Of a stretch of DNA of 64,000 bases, positions 1 to 8,962 are shown piece by piece. The notes beneath the pieces are model-generated. The model searched no databases. It saw only the letters and a program-made list of their open reading frames with translations, and was not told the origin of the DNA. Every line of letters starts with the position of its first letter. Within the stretch, counting starts at the first letter, position 1. The stretch is from Notoacmeibacter sp. MSK16QG-6 (GTDB lineage: Bacteria > Pseudomonadota > Alphaproteobacteria > Rhizobiales > Rhizobiaceae). Position numbers and translations under genes: made by a program. Where the stretch lies: positions 496,001-560,000 of the forward strand of contig NZ_JAMYXM010000002.1 of assembly GCF_024158145.1 (NCBI RefSeq), written 5' to 3'.

Positions 1-2
1 TC

Positions 3-464
3 GTGATCGGCAGCACGGCAAAATACGTTTCAGAAGCGGATGCCCTGTCACATGTCGCTGGCTACTGCACGGTGAACGACGTTTCCGAGCGTCGCTTCCA
101 GGGCAAACTTTCCGGCCAGTGGACCAAGGGCAAAAGCTGCGACACTTTCGGACCTGTCGGCCCTTGGCTGGTGACGGCCGACGAGGTCGCCGATCCTCAA
201 AATCTTTCGCTGCGTTGCTCGGTCAATGGCCAAACGATGCAGAATGGCTCCACACGGACGATGGTGTTCACGGTCGCGCAGATCATCGCACACCTGTCTG
301 AACTGTTTACCCTTCATCCCGGCGATATTATCGCAACCGGCACTCCGCCGGGCGTTGGAATGGGTATGAAACCCGAGCCGGTTTATCTCAAATCCGGCGA
401 TGTCATGGAGCTTGAGGTCGAAGGGCTAGGCCGGCAGAGGCAAAACGTTCGAATGGACCCGTGA
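3..464 (+). CDS. Fumarylacetoacetate hydrolase family protein, C-terminal part (5' end outside window)
   Basis: This is the C-terminal ~153 residues of an FAH-superfamily hydrolase/decarboxylase; the frame is open to the left edge, so the true start lies upstream. The NDVSER segment and the IATGTPPGVG motif near the C-terminus are typical of the family's metal-dependent fold, which acts on acylpyruvate-like or 2-oxo-acid substrates. Close relatives are variously annotated as 2-hydroxyhepta-2,4-diene-1,7-dioate isomerase, ureidoglycolate lyase or acylpyruvase, and this fragment cannot separate them. A ureidoglycolate-lyase role would suit the purine genes further right, but these are several kilobases away and a dedicated allA exists. 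The last residues (LGRQRQNVRMDP) are the usual family ending, so the 3' end is intact. Confidence 0.85.
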   Translation: MIGSTAKYVSEADALSHVAGYCTVNDVSERRFQGKLSGQWTKGKSCDTFGPVGPWLVTADEVADPQNLSLRCSVNGQTMQNGSTRTMVFTVAQIIAHLSELFTLHPGDIIATGTPPGVGMGMKPEPVYLKSGDVMELEVEGLGRQRQNVRMDP

Positions 465-550
465 CCAAATAAAGACCGGGGCTTGCCGATATCGCCATCT
501 TCCCCGATAGCTAAAATCTACCGACCAACCTACGCTGACCGGAGACAATC

Positions 551-994
551 GTGGCGAACATTCTTCTGCTGAACGGCCCGAATCTCAACCTTCTCGGATC
601 GCGCGAGCCGGATATTTACGGTCACGAAACGCTGACCGATGTCGAGGCCTCCGTTCGCACAGTTCTAGAAAATGCCAGGCACAGTCTTCGCGCTGAGCAG
701 TCAAATCGTGAATACGAACTGATCGATTGGGTACACGATGCCCGTGACGACCATGCAGCGATCATCATCAATCCAGGAGCCTTCACGCACACGTCGATCG
801 CGCTTCTGGACGCCTTCAACGCCTATGAGGGTTTCGTTTTCGAAGTTCACATCTCCAACGTCCACAAACGCGAATCCTTCCGTCACCACTCCTATATCGG
901 CTTGCGTGCAGACGGCATCATCGTCGGCTGCGGCGTTCAGGGCTATGAGTTAGCGGCGCGACGGGTTGTTACCCTGTTGTCCCAGACGGATTGA
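551..994 (+). CDS. aroQ: Type II 3-dehydroquinate dehydratase
   Basis: Cytosolic dodecameric enzyme of the shikimate pathway that dehydrates 3-dehydroquinate to 3-dehydroshikimate. At 147 residues it is the normal length. It shows the N-terminal [16 protein letters not shown] signature, the catalytic tyrosine in DIYG, the [10 protein letters not shown] motif and the [11 protein letters not shown] segment carrying the catalytic histidine. Translation starts at GTG, 4 nt after GGAGA. It stands apart from the FAH-family gene by 86 nt and is followed almost immediately by a small flavoprotein gene, probably cotranscribed. Confidence 0.95.
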   Translation: MANILLLNGPNLNLLGSREPDIYGHETLTDVEASVRTVLENARHSLRAEQSNREYELIDWVHDARDDHAAIIINPGAFTHTSIALLDAFNAYEGFVFEVHISNVHKRESFRHHSYIGLRADGIIVGCGVQGYELAARRVVTLLSQTD

Positions 995-1008
995 TCCTGC
1001 AGGACGCC

Positions 1009-1497
1009 ATGCCTTCGCTTCTCATCGTCTACCACTCCAAGACAGGCGGCACCCGCCAGATGGTGGAAGCGGCCGCCGAAGCAGCGGGTAAGGAAGAGAT
1101 CGAGCTGGTCGTCAAGAAGGCGTCACAGGCCGGCCCGGACGATGTCCTCAAAGCGGATGGCTACCTTTTCGCGACGCCCGAAAATCTGGCGGCGATTGCC
1201 GGCCTCATGAAGGATTTCTACGATCGCAGCTATTACCCCGTTCTTGGCAAGATCGAGGGACGACCCTATGCGCAGATGGTCTGCGCCGGTACGGACGGAG
1301 AGAACGCCGCGCGCCAAACCGCCCGCATCGCAAAAGGTTGGCGGCTGAAAGCAATTGCCGAGCCGCTGATCGTCTGCGTGAACGCTGATTCCAAAGATAA
1401 AATTTTGGCCGACAAATCGATCCTACAGTCTGATCTGGACCGCTGCGCCCAACTCGGTCAAAGCCTTGCCGCCGGGCTTTCCATGGGCATTTTTTGA
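1009..1497 (+). CDS. Flavodoxin-like NAD(P)H-dependent oxidoreductase family protein
   Basis: Protein of about 162 residues with a flavodoxin fold. The N-terminus LLIVYHSKTGGTRQM carries the phosphate-binding loop (S-x-T-G-x-T) that holds FMN, and the ATPENLAAIAGLMKDFYDRSY stretch is typical of the flavin-ring loop of NAD(P)H:FMN oxidoreductase relatives. The substrate is unknown. I chose ATG 1009 because the upstream TTG (991) would overlap the aroQ stop and adds six residues not expected before the first beta strand; CAGGA lies just before 1009. It converges on phoB, with only 15 nt between the stops. Confidence 0.75.
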   Translation: MPSLLIVYHSKTGGTRQMVEAAAEAAGKEEIELVVKKASQAGPDDVLKADGYLFATPENLAAIAGLMKDFYDRSYYPVLGKIEGRPYAQMVCAGTDGENAARQTARIAKGWRLKAIAEPLIVCVNADSKDKILADKSILQSDLDRCAQLGQSLAAGLSMGIF

Positions 1498-1515
1498 GAG
1501 ACTGCCGGTGTCTCA
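1495..1515. terminator. Short imperfect hairpin shared by the two convergent stop codons
   Basis: TGAGAGAC at 1495-1502 faces GTGTCTCA at 1508-1515, an 8-bp stem with one mismatch. The two outer triplets are the stop codons of the flavoprotein gene and, in reverse, of phoB. There is a T-run before the hairpin on the plus strand but no clear U-tract after it in either direction, so this is at best a weak bidirectional terminator. Confidence 0.3.
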
Positions 1516-2199
1516 GCCCAAGGCATAGCCTTCACCACGAACCGTGCGGATTGGATCGTCCCCGCCGTGCTGGCGAAGTGCCTTGCGCAACCGCCCGACA
1601 TGGACGTCGACGGTGCGTGTTTCGACATCCAGATCGTGACCCCAGACGCGGTTCAGCAGCTGCTCACGGCTGAAGACACGGCCCGGCCGCTCGATCAGTA
1701 CCGAAAGAAGCCGAAACTCGGTCGTACTGAGCGATATGCGTTGCCCGCTCCGCTCGACCAAATGACGACCTGCGTCGAGCACCAGATCGTCATGTTCGAT
1801 CCGCTCACCCACAGCCACCGGATGGGTTCGGCGCAGTTCCTTGCGAATGCGCGCGATCAGTTCAGCCACGGAAAATGGTTTGGTGATGTAATCGTCTGCA
1901 CCGATATCCAGTCCGCGAATCCGGTCGCCCTCTTCGGTCCGCGCAGACAGCATGATGACCGGTGTGTTGCGGCTGTCGCGGCCCGATTTGATCTGCCGGC
2001 AGATCTCGATACCGGACGGACCGGGAAGCATCCAATCAAGCACGACGAGATCGGGCTGGCTTTCCGCCAGATGCTCAAGCGCCTGGTCGCCGGTTTCGGC
2101 CAGCACGACATCGAATCCCTCGGCAATCAGATTGTAGCGCAGCACCTCGCGTTGCGCCGGCTCGTCCTCGACCACCAAGATCGATGCACGGCTACTCAT
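1513..2199 (-). CDS. phoB: Phosphate regulon response regulator PhoB (OmpR family)
   Basis: Two-component response regulator that activates phosphate-starvation genes by binding PHO boxes. 228 residues: receiver domain (about 1-120) with acidic residues E11-D12, phospho-acceptor D55 in LVVLDWMLPG and the conserved lysine in ITKPFS, then a winged-helix DNA-binding domain (about 130-228) with the RTVDVHVGRLRKAL recognition region and the RGEGYALG ending. It is the last gene of the pho locus and its ATG overlaps the phoU stop by one base (TGATG), so it is translationally coupled to phoU. phoR, its presumed kinase, is the first gene of the same locus. Confidence 0.96.
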   Translation of the reverse strand: MSSRASILVVEDEPAQREVLRYNLIAEGFDVVLAETGDQALEHLAESQPDLVVLDWMLPGPSGIEICRQIKSGRDSRNTPVIMLSARTEEGDRIRGLDIGADDYITKPFSVAELIARIRKELRRTHPVAVGERIEHDDLVLDAGRHLVERSGQRISLSTTEFRLLSVLIERPGRVFSREQLLNRVWGHDLDVETRTVDVHVGRLRKALRQHGGDDPIRTVRGEGYALG

Positions 2200-2924
2200 C
2201 AGTCACCGATCACGGCGTCATCCGCCATGTCCATGGTAGCGTTGGCTTTGGGTCGATCCTCCGACGGCATTTCTCCGGAGACCAGATAAATCGCCTGTTC
2301 GGCGATGGACGTCACATGGTCGCCCATCCGCTCGATATTCTTGGCGATGAAGTGAAGATGCATACAGGCCGAGATGTTGCGCGGGTCTTCCATCATGAAG
2401 GTCAGGAATTCGCGGAAGATCGCGTTATACATCTGGTCGACTTCGAGATCGCGATGGCGCACTTTTTCCGCTAGCGGCTGGTCGTGGCGGATATAGGCAT
2501 CGAGCGCGTCCGACAGCATCGCCAGCACCTCGTTGGCCATGCGCTGCAGCGAACCTGTCGCTCCATTAACCGGCATCATCTGCGCCAGAAGATTGGTGCG
2601 CTTGGCCATGTTCTTGGCGTAATCGCCAACGCGCTCCAGATTGCCCGCAATCTTCATGACCGACAGCGCGAGCCGCAAATCGGATGAGACCGGCTGCCGG
2701 AGCGCCACGAGCCGCGCGCAATCCTCATTGATCTCCGCTTCCAGCTCATCGATCTTACGATCGTCTTCCCGCACCTGATCGGCCAGCTCCAGATCGCGCG
2801 ATCGAAGTGCGTTGGCGGAATTGCGGATGGCGTTTTCCACGCAGCCGCCCATCCGCATGAGCTTAGCCTGGATAGCTTCGAGATCGCGGTCGAAGGCGGA
2901 TGCGATATGGGGTTTGTCGTTCAC
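2199..2924 (-). CDS. phoU: Phosphate signalling complex protein PhoU
   Basis: Negative regulator that links the Pst transporter to PhoR and restrains phosphate uptake. 241 residues with the two three-helix PhoU repeats; the second carries the conserved AKNIERMGDHVTSIAEQ motif and the first the NLERVGDYAKNMAKR equivalent, both metal-cluster binding in the family. The frame is open about 300 nt further upstream into pstB, but that extension is out-of-frame pstB sequence; homology begins at NDKPHIASAF, so GTG 2924 is chosen. It lies 11 nt downstream of pstB. Confidence 0.95.
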   Translation of the reverse strand: MNDKPHIASAFDRDLEAIQAKLMRMGGCVENAIRNSANALRSRDLELADQVREDDRKIDELEAEINEDCARLVALRQPVSSDLRLALSVMKIAGNLERVGDYAKNMAKRTNLLAQMMPVNGATGSLQRMANEVLAMLSDALDAYIRHDQPLAEKVRHRDLEVDQMYNAIFREFLTFMMEDPRNISACMHLHFIAKNIERMGDHVTSIAEQAIYLVSGEMPSEDRPKANATMDMADDAVIGD

Positions 2925-2935
2925 AGCGTCCTCGC

Positions 2936-3757
2936 TTAGCCGATACGGCCGGTAATGTAGCTCTCGGTCCGTTTGTCTTCGGGCGAATTGAAGATCTTCT
3001 CCGTATCGCCATACTCCACCATCTCTCCCAAATGGAAAAATGCGGTCTTCTGGCTGACGCGTGCCGCCTGCTGCATCGAGTGCGTAACGATCACCACGCA
3101 GAAATTCTGCCGCAGCTCGTCGATCAATTCCTCGATCTGAGCCGTGGCGATGGGGTCGAGCGCCGAACAGGGCTCGTCCATGAGAAGAACCTCCGGCTGC
3201 GTCGCAACCGCGCGCGCAATGCAAAGGCGCTGCTGTTGGCCGCCGGACATGCCCGTGCCCGATTCCTTGAGCCGATCCTTCGCCTCATCCCACAGCGCGG
3301 CGCGGCGAAGGGAGGCCTCGACGATATCGTCCAGTTCCGCCTTGTTCCGTGTGAGACCGTGAATGCGCGGACCGTAGGCGACATTGTCGTAGATCGACTT
3401 TGGAAACGGATTGGGTTTTTGAAAAACCATGCCGACGCGTGCGCGAAGCTGAACAGGATCGACCCGTTTGTCGTAGATGTCCTCGCCGTCCAGAAGGATA
3501 TCGCCTTCGACCCGCGCGATATCGATGGTGTCGTTCATGCGGTTCAGGCAACGCAAAAAGGTCGATTTGCCGCAGCCGGAAGGACCGATGAAGGCGGTGA
3601 CCGTCTTATCCTCGATGTCGACATCGACATTCTTGATGGCGTGGTTCTTTCCGTAGAAGACGTCGACACCGCGCGCCGCGATCTTGACCTCGTTCGCTTC
3701 GGTCAGGGGGGCCGATCCTGGCATCGATATCTGATCCGTGTGAGCCATAGCGTCCAT
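2936..3757 (-). CDS. pstB: Phosphate ABC transporter ATP-binding protein PstB
   Basis: Cytoplasmic ATPase subunit of the high-affinity phosphate importer PstSCAB. 273 residues with Walker [10 protein letters not shown], the PstB-typical [19 protein letters not shown]-loop region, signature MSGGQQQR, Walker B VLLMDEP and the switch histidine in [10 protein letters not shown]. The frame runs on upstream into pstA coding sequence; I take ATG 3757 (MDAMAHTDQ), 19 nt after the pstA stop, with GGAA upstream. ATG 3748 is an alternative. Confidence 0.96.
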   Translation of the reverse strand: MDAMAHTDQISMPGSAPLTEANEVKIAARGVDVFYGKNHAIKNVDVDIEDKTVTAFIGPSGCGKSTFLRCLNRMNDTIDIARVEGDILLDGEDIYDKRVDPVQLRARVGMVFQKPNPFPKSIYDNVAYGPRIHGLTRNKAELDDIVEASLRRAALWDEAKDRLKESGTGMSGGQQQRLCIARAVATQPEVLLMDEPCSALDPIATAQIEELIDELRQNFCVVIVTHSMQQAARVSQKTAFFHLGEMVEYGDTEKIFNSPEDKRTESYITGRIG

Positions 3758-3776
3758 GACGTTTCCGTTCTTTGAT

Positions 3777-5129
3777 TTACCAGCGACGCTCAAAGCGACG
3801 CCGCAGTACCACCGCCAGAATATTGACGGCGAGCATGAAGACGAGCAGCACGATGATACCGCCCCATGCCCGTTCGTAGAAGGCCGGGTCGGCGCGCTTG
3901 CTCCATTCGTAGATTTGGGCAGGGAGCGCCGAATTCGGCGAGACGAAACCGTCCAGAAAGCCTTCTGGATAATTGGAGGCGATGTAGCCAACCATACCGA
4001 TCAGAAGAAGCGGCGCCGTCTCGCCAAGAGCCTGCGCCAGGCTGATGATGACACCGGTCAGAATACCGGGCATCGCAAGTGGAAGGACGTGCTGGAAAAC
4101 CATCTGATTGCGCGATGCGCCAATGCCGAGCGCGGCTTGGCGAATCGACGGCGGCACAGCCTTCAGCGCCGCGCGCGCCGGAATGATAATCTGCGGCAGG
4201 CTCATCAGCGTCAGGACGAGACCGCCCACCAGCGGCGCTGACTGGGGAAGATTGGCGAACTGGATGAAAGCGGCCAAACCCAGAATACCGAAGACGATGG
4301 ATGGAACCGCGGCCAGATTGGAGATGTTCACTTCAATCAGGTCGGTGAAACGGTTCTGCGGCGCAAACTCTTCCAGATAGACCGCGGCAGCCACACCGAT
4401 TGGCACGGCCAACGCCACCACGACAAGGATCATGAATAGCGAGCCGAGAAGGGAAACGCCGACACCGGCTTGTTCCGGACGGTTATCCGATGCGTCCGCT
4501 CCTGTGATAAACTCCAGATTGAATCGCCGTTCGATCAAACCGCGCTCATGAAGCGCGTCGGCAACGTCGAGATGAGCCGGCGTCAGAACCATGCCGCGTT
4601 CAACCGAGACGCGATCCACGCGGCCCTTGTAATAGCCGTCGATCCGGCTGGAAGCGAGCAGATCGAACTCGACGGTTTTTCCGACAAGGTCGGTGTTCCT
4701 TAGAACTCGTTCTCGCACATCGGCAGCAGCGCCGTCCGACAACAGGTCCGCCAGATCGCCTCCATCCTCAAAGGGCGAGGAAATGCCCTGATCGGCCAGC
4801 GTATCGATCAGAGCCTGCTCGATGAGCGGCCTGTAGCCGAAGGTGGAAACCTTGCGCATCTCTGACGCATTGCGATTGCCGGTTTTGTCCAGCTTATCCG
4901 CTGGCAGAGTTACGGGTACGGTCACATAGGTTTGAGTAAAGGCCGGGATGCCGTTGTAAACGATGGATGCGATTAGAACGACGAGGAAGAACAACCCCGT
5001 CATCACCGCCCCAAGGCCGAGCATCTTGAACCAGGACTCTTTGCGGCGACGCTTTTTAAGAAGCGCGTCGGGCTCCAGCAGCGAGCGGTGGCCGACTTGC
5101 GAGGCGACTGGCACGGTCGTGTCGCTCAT
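3777..5129 (-). CDS. pstA: Phosphate ABC transporter permease PstA
   Basis: Inner-membrane permease subunit of the phosphate importer. 450 residues, longer than E. coli PstA (about 296) because of an N-terminal extension: a transmembrane helix near residues 35-60, then a ~150-residue periplasmic-type insertion (the DUF3333-like region of alphaproteobacterial PstA) before the canonical six-helix permease domain. The permease loop ([27 protein letters not shown]) is present and matches the EAA motif that contacts PstB. Its ATG overlaps the pstC stop in an ATGA arrangement. Confidence 0.95.
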   Translation of the reverse strand: MSDTTVPVASQVGHRSLLEPDALLKKRRRKESWFKMLGLGAVMTGLFFLVVLIASIVYNGIPAFTQTYVTVPVTLPADKLDKTGNRNASEMRKVSTFGYRPLIEQALIDTLADQGISSPFEDGGDLADLLSDGAAADVRERVLRNTDLVGKTVEFDLLASSRIDGYYKGRVDRVSVERGMVLTPAHLDVADALHERGLIERRFNLEFITGADASDNRPEQAGVGVSLLGSLFMILVVVALAVPIGVAAAVYLEEFAPQNRFTDLIEVNISNLAAVPSIVFGILGLAAFIQFANLPQSAPLVGGLVLTLMSLPQIIIPARAALKAVPPSIRQAALGIGASRNQMVFQHVLPLAMPGILTGVIISLAQALGETAPLLLIGMVGYIASNYPEGFLDGFVSPNSALPAQIYEWSKRADPAFYERAWGGIIVLLVFMLAVNILAVVLRRRFERRW

Positions 5130-6583
5130 TCATACTGCTCCCTGTAGCGGCGAACGATAGCGAGCGCCACGATATTCAGTCCCAATGTGACGACGAAGAG
5201 GGTCATCCCGAGCGCGAAGGCGACAAGCGCTTCGGGGCTGGCGAAATCGGCATCGCCCGTAAGCTGGCTGACAATCTTCGCTGTCACCGTGGTCATGGCC
5301 TCGAACGGATTGAGCGACATGCGCGCTGCGGCGCCTGCCCCGAGCACCACGATCATCGTTTCACCGATTGCGCGGGATGCGGCGAGTAGGATCGCCCCGA
5401 CAATGCCAGGCAGGGCGGCCGGAACGATAACCTTCCGCACCGTCTCGCTTTTTGTCGCGCCAAGGCCGTAGGATCCATCGCGCATCGATTGCGGCACGGC
5501 ATTGATCACATCATCCGAAAGCGATGAGACGAACGGGATAAGCATGATGCCCATAACCAGGCCTGCGGTAATGACGGCCGTATCGCTCGGCATCCAGCCC
5601 AGGCCACCGCGTCCGTACACCGACGAGAGCGCCGGACCGACGATCAGAAGAGCAAAGAGTCCGTAAACGATGGTCGGGATTCCGGTCAGCACTTCCAGCA
5701 GGGGCTTGGCGACCGACCGAAATTTCGGGTGGGCATATTCCGCCAGATAAATCGCCGAAAACAGTCCGAGCGGCACCGCGACCAGCAGCGCAATGAACGA
5801 AATGTATAGCGTGCCCCACAGAAGAGGTATGATGCCGAGGTCCGAACCGCCACCGAAGCTCGGGCTCCATGTCAGGTTCAGAAAGAATTCGTGCGCAGGG
5901 TAGATGCGGAAGAATTCGATCGTGTTGAACAACAGCGACAATACGATGCCGAACGTCGTCAGAATGGCCACGCAGGCCGCCGCCACAAGAAGAGCGCGTA
6001 CGCCCATCTCGGTGCGGTTGCGCGCGCGAAGATCAGGATGCGCCACGGAATAACCATATGCAGCGCCAGCGAGGGCGAGCAACAGAACGAGGCCGATCTT
6101 AATAAGGTCTCCCGCGGCCGAAGCTGAGCGATAGGTGCGCGCGGAATCGAGAATTTGCGGAGGAACATCGGCCAGGACCGGAATGCCGGTCTCTTCGAGG
6201 CGGCGACCCAGATCGTCGATGCTGAGACCGTCAAGATCGTCCGAATTGAGTTTGCCGCCCTTGATCAAGCCGTCAATGGCATCTGCAACGCGGCGCACTT
6301 CGCTCATCGCGAGCGAGCGTTCGCCGGACGTATCGTAATTCTCGCCGGACAGATGGGATACAGCCGTTCGATCCACCACGACCGGCTGCAACACACTCCA
6401 TGCAAAAAGCAGTAACAGCGCAGGGACAGCCGCCAGAAGCAGAGCATGCATGCCGTGATAATGCGGCAGAGAATGCAGACGTCGCCGGTCGCCGTCGGCG
6501 AGGCCGAGAACCTTTCTACGCGAAAGGAAAAACGCCCCCGCGGCAATGACGATCACTGCCAGAATAAGCGTCCCGAAGCTCAT
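5126..6583 (-). CDS. pstC: Phosphate ABC transporter permease PstC
   Basis: Inner-membrane permease partner of PstA. About 485 residues, again extended relative to E. coli PstC (319) by an N-terminal region with two hydrophobic helices and a soluble segment before the permease domain. The EAA-type loop GLGATKSETVRKVIVPAALPGIVGA is near the C-terminus. ATG 6583 is preferred over TTG 6598 because GGGGA sits 4 nt upstream. The 92-nt gap to pstS holds a strong stem-loop. Confidence 0.94.
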   Translation of the reverse strand: MSFGTLILAVIVIAAGAFFLSRRKVLGLADGDRRRLHSLPHYHGMHALLLAAVPALLLLFAWSVLQPVVVDRTAVSHLSGENYDTSGERSLAMSEVRRVADAIDGLIKGGKLNSDDLDGLSIDDLGRRLEETGIPVLADVPPQILDSARTYRSASAAGDLIKIGLVLLLALAGAAYGYSVAHPDLRARNRTEMGVRALLVAAACVAILTTFGIVLSLLFNTIEFFRIYPAHEFFLNLTWSPSFGGGSDLGIIPLLWGTLYISFIALLVAVPLGLFSAIYLAEYAHPKFRSVAKPLLEVLTGIPTIVYGLFALLIVGPALSSVYGRGGLGWMPSDTAVITAGLVMGIMLIPFVSSLSDDVINAVPQSMRDGSYGLGATKSETVRKVIVPAALPGIVGAILLAASRAIGETMIVVLGAGAAARMSLNPFEAMTTVTAKIVSQLTGDADFASPEALVAFALGMTLFVVTLGLNIVALAIVRRYREQYE

Positions 6584-6603
6584 TGCGTCCCCGTTCAAAG
6601 CAT

Positions 6604-6629
6604 GCGGACCGGGATCATCCCCGGTCCGC
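6604..6629 (-). terminator. Perfect 10-bp stem-loop between pstS and pstC (attenuator or mRNA-stability element)
   Basis: GCGGACCGGG (6604-6613) and CCCGGTCCGC (6620-6629) form a perfect 10-bp stem with a 6-nt loop. No long U-tract follows on the minus strand, so it is unlikely to be a full terminator. Such elements after a binding-protein gene commonly protect the upstream mRNA or reduce read-through, giving more PstS than permease. The role here is inference. Confidence 0.6.
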
Positions 6630-6675
6630 GCAGGCGCTCGTCATGAACGCCGATTAATGGCGCGATGCAACCGGA

Positions 6676-7719
6676 TCAGTTGCTCGCCGGCTCAATGGCC
6701 GTTTCGCCTTCGACAGTGGCCTGCACATCGGCCAGATCGGGCGTCGGAACAAGACCGTAATCGGCAAGCGGGCCGCCGTCACCGGCGATTTCGTCGGAAA
6801 CGAAGAAGGAAGCGTACTCCTTCAGACCCGGGATCGTACCGATATGCGCCTTCTTGATGTAGAAGAAGAGCGGGCGGCTGACCGGATATTCGCCCGAAGC
6901 GATCGTCTCGGTCTTCGGCTCGACACCACCCATGGTGGCGACTTTCAGCTTGTCGGCATTGTTCTCGTAGAAGGAGAGGCCAAAAACCCCAATGCCATTC
7001 GGGTTGGACTGAATGCGGGCGAGCGTTTCGGTGTAGTCGCCATCGATGTCGACAGACTTGCCATCGGTGCGAACGGCCATGCACTGATCTTCTGCGGCGT
7101 CTTCATCCATGCCGCCATCCGTGAACGCCTTCATGGCGCCAGTGTCTTCGCAACCTTGCAGAAGAACCTTCTCTTCGAAGACTTCGCGTGTGCCGTGTTT
7201 GGTGCCAGGAATAAACGCAGCGATTTCGGCGTCCGGAAGCTCGGAATTGAACTCGTTCCAGTTATTGTAGGCGTTGTCGACGACTTCGCCGTCCTTCACG
7301 ACCTTGGCGGCAAGAGCGTTGTAGATGTCTGCTGGCTCGAACGCGGAGAAGGCCGGTCCGTCCTGCTGGCTAGCGAAGACAATGCCGTCATAGCCGAACT
7401 GAACTTCGATGATCTCGGTGACGCCTGCGTCGGCACAGGCCTTAACTTCTTTTTCGCGGATCTGGCGGGAGGCGTTGGCGATGTCGATGGTGTTTTCGCC
7501 CACGCCTTCACAGAAACGCTTCAGGCCGGCCGAAGAGCCGCCGGATTCGACAACCGGGGTCGGGAATTCGAAATTTTCCCCGAAGGCTTCGGCGACGATG
7601 GATGCGTAGGGCAGAACGGTCGACGAACCGGCGATCTGGACCTGATCGCGAGCCATGGCAGTCGTTGCTGAAAGGGCAGTCGCAGCCGCGGCCAGCACGG
7701 TGAGTTTAGCGATAGACAT
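6676..7719 (-). CDS. pstS: Phosphate ABC transporter periplasmic substrate-binding protein PstS
   Basis: Periplasmic phosphate-binding protein that feeds PstCA. 347 residues with a signal peptide (MSIAKLTVLAAAATALSATTAMA, likely cut before RDQ) and the phosphate-binding segments IAGSSTVLPY, VESGGSSAGLKRFCEG and KHGTREVF. It belongs to the long alphaproteobacterial PstS group. The frame extends upstream to 7926, but that part has no signal-peptide character and covers the PHO box; ATG 7719 is the sound start. phoR ends 140 nt upstream. Confidence 0.96.
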   Translation of the reverse strand: MSIAKLTVLAAAATALSATTAMARDQVQIAGSSTVLPYASIVAEAFGENFEFPTPVVESGGSSAGLKRFCEGVGENTIDIANASRQIREKEVKACADAGVTEIIEVQFGYDGIVFASQQDGPAFSAFEPADIYNALAAKVVKDGEVVDNAYNNWNEFNSELPDAEIAAFIPGTKHGTREVFEEKVLLQGCEDTGAMKAFTDGGMDEDAAEDQCMAVRTDGKSVDIDGDYTETLARIQSNPNGIGVFGLSFYENNADKLKVATMGGVEPKTETIASGEYPVSRPLFFYIKKAHIGTIPGLKEYASFFVSDEIAGDGGPLADYGLVPTPDLADVQATVEGETAIEPASN

Positions 7720-7805
7720 TGGAGTCGCTCCACTAAGGATTTTTGGTGAGGGATCACGCCATTTCGGATGCGCTCCCCTTGCAGGCGGAGTCCCTAGAGA
7801 GGGTT

Positions 7806-7823
7806 TGTAACAGCCGCGTGACA
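7806..7823 (-). promoter_or_regulatory. PHO box (PhoB binding site) upstream of pstS
   Basis: On the minus strand the sequence reads TGTCACGCGGCTGTTACA: two near-identical half-sites, TGTCAC and TGTTAC, 11 bp apart, the spacing of the CTGTCAT-N4-CTGTCAT PHO-box consensus. It lies about 90-105 nt before the pstS start, inside the phoR-pstS gap, a suitable place for a PhoB-activated promoter serving pstSCAB-phoU-phoB. I see no convincing -10 hexamer just downstream. Confidence 0.7.
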
Positions 7824-7859
7824 CACAGCCAGATGTTAAGAAAAGTTGAACGAGCAAGA

Positions 7860-8879
7860 TCAGCCGGCAGGCAGCAACACGGTGAATGTGCTGCCTTTTC
7901 CAACCTTTGAGGCGATGCGAAGCCATCCGCGATGACGGCGTACAATATGTTTGACAATCGCAAGCCCGAGGCCAGTACCGCCGATCTGCCGGGATCGATG
8001 CCTGTCCACCCGGTAGAAGCGCTCCGTCAGGCGCGCCAGATGTTCCTGCCCTATCCCGCGCCCGTTGTCGGAGACCGCTGCACGGATTGCCGGGCCGCGT
8101 AGAAGTGGATCGTATTTTTCTTGCGAAATGGCGATTGTGACGATTCCGCCCTTTTCGCCATACTTGATCGCGTTCTCAACCAGATTGTTGAAGACCTGGC
8201 GAAGCTGATCTGCATCTCCGTGTAGAAAAGCGGGCGCATCGCATCCCTTCAGGATAATCGAGACGCCGCGCGACTGAGCGCTATCCGAAAGACTTCGCCG
8301 GGCTGCGTCGATCACCTCGCAAAGATCGATCCGGTCGCGCCGCGTCACCACATCGGCATCCTCGATCCGATTGAGGGAAAGAAGGTCGGCGACCAATCGC
8401 CGCATCCGTTCTGTCTCCTCCGCCATCATCTCCAGAAACCGCACCCGCGCTTCCGGATCATTCTGCGCCGCGCCTGACAGGGTCTCGATCATGCCGCTCA
8501 GCGCGGTCAACGGCGTCTTCAACTCGTGACTGACATTGGCAACGAAATCGGATCGCATTCGCTCTGCATCGTGCGCCTCGGTCTGATCGATGAGCGTCAC
8601 GATCGCGCCGCCTTCGCTCCACGACGAAGCGGTCAGCGAATAAATCCGCTCCTTGTCTTCGATCATCCTGCGCAGTTCGACCGGATTGGTTTGCCGGCCA
8701 TCGACAGCAGCCTCGATCTGTTGAATGCAAAACGGCTCGCGAATGATCGTCATATAGTGACGGCCAGCCATGTCGGCTCCGAAAAGACCTCTGGCCAGAC
8801 TATTCAGACTTGCGATCCGGCGATCCCGATTGACGATAACGATAGGAACCGGAACAGCTTCTATAAGAGCGGTGGACAT
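7860..8879 (-). CDS. phoR: Phosphate regulon sensor histidine kinase PhoR-like, without membrane segments
   Basis: Histidine kinase paired with PhoB. 339 residues: an N-terminal PAS-like domain (about 1-100), a HisKA dimerisation domain with phospho-acceptor H118 in VANVSHELKTPLTALSG, and an HATPase domain with N box NNLVENAIKYG, G1 DNGRGIG and G2 GGTGLGLAIVKH. Unlike E. coli PhoR there is no hydrophobic N-terminal stretch; the open frame before ATG 8879 (to 9053) also encodes none. The protein is therefore predicted soluble and would reach the Pst/PhoU complex by protein contact alone. It heads the pho locus and is divergent from allE. Confidence 0.9.
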   Translation of the reverse strand: MSTALIEAVPVPIVIVNRDRRIASLNSLARGLFGADMAGRHYMTIIREPFCIQQIEAAVDGRQTNPVELRRMIEDKERIYSLTASSWSEGGAIVTLIDQTEAHDAERMRSDFVANVSHELKTPLTALSGMIETLSGAAQNDPEARVRFLEMMAEETERMRRLVADLLSLNRIEDADVVTRRDRIDLCEVIDAARRSLSDSAQSRGVSIILKGCDAPAFLHGDADQLRQVFNNLVENAIKYGEKGGIVTIAISQEKYDPLLRGPAIRAAVSDNGRGIGQEHLARLTERFYRVDRHRSRQIGGTGLGLAIVKHIVRRHRGWLRIASKVGKGSTFTVLLPAG

Positions 8880-8962
8880 GCAGTTCGACGATCCGTCAGG
8901 CCGAGAATGGATGCGGCGCAAACATAGCGGCAAGCTCACAGAACGGAAGCCTCGATATTCGT

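Noticed and set aside
2925-3224. Upstream extension of the phoU frame
   Set aside because: It lies in pstB coding sequence and reads as arginine-rich nonsense; PhoU similarity begins at GTG 2924.
2900-3775. Long plus-strand open frame opposite pstB
   Set aside because: Antisense to a fully conserved ATPase gene, with no recognisable motif; shadow of high-GC codon bias.
7720-7926. Upstream extension of the pstS frame
   Set aside because: It covers the PHO box and phoR end, lacks a signal peptide, and a normal signal peptide begins at 7719.
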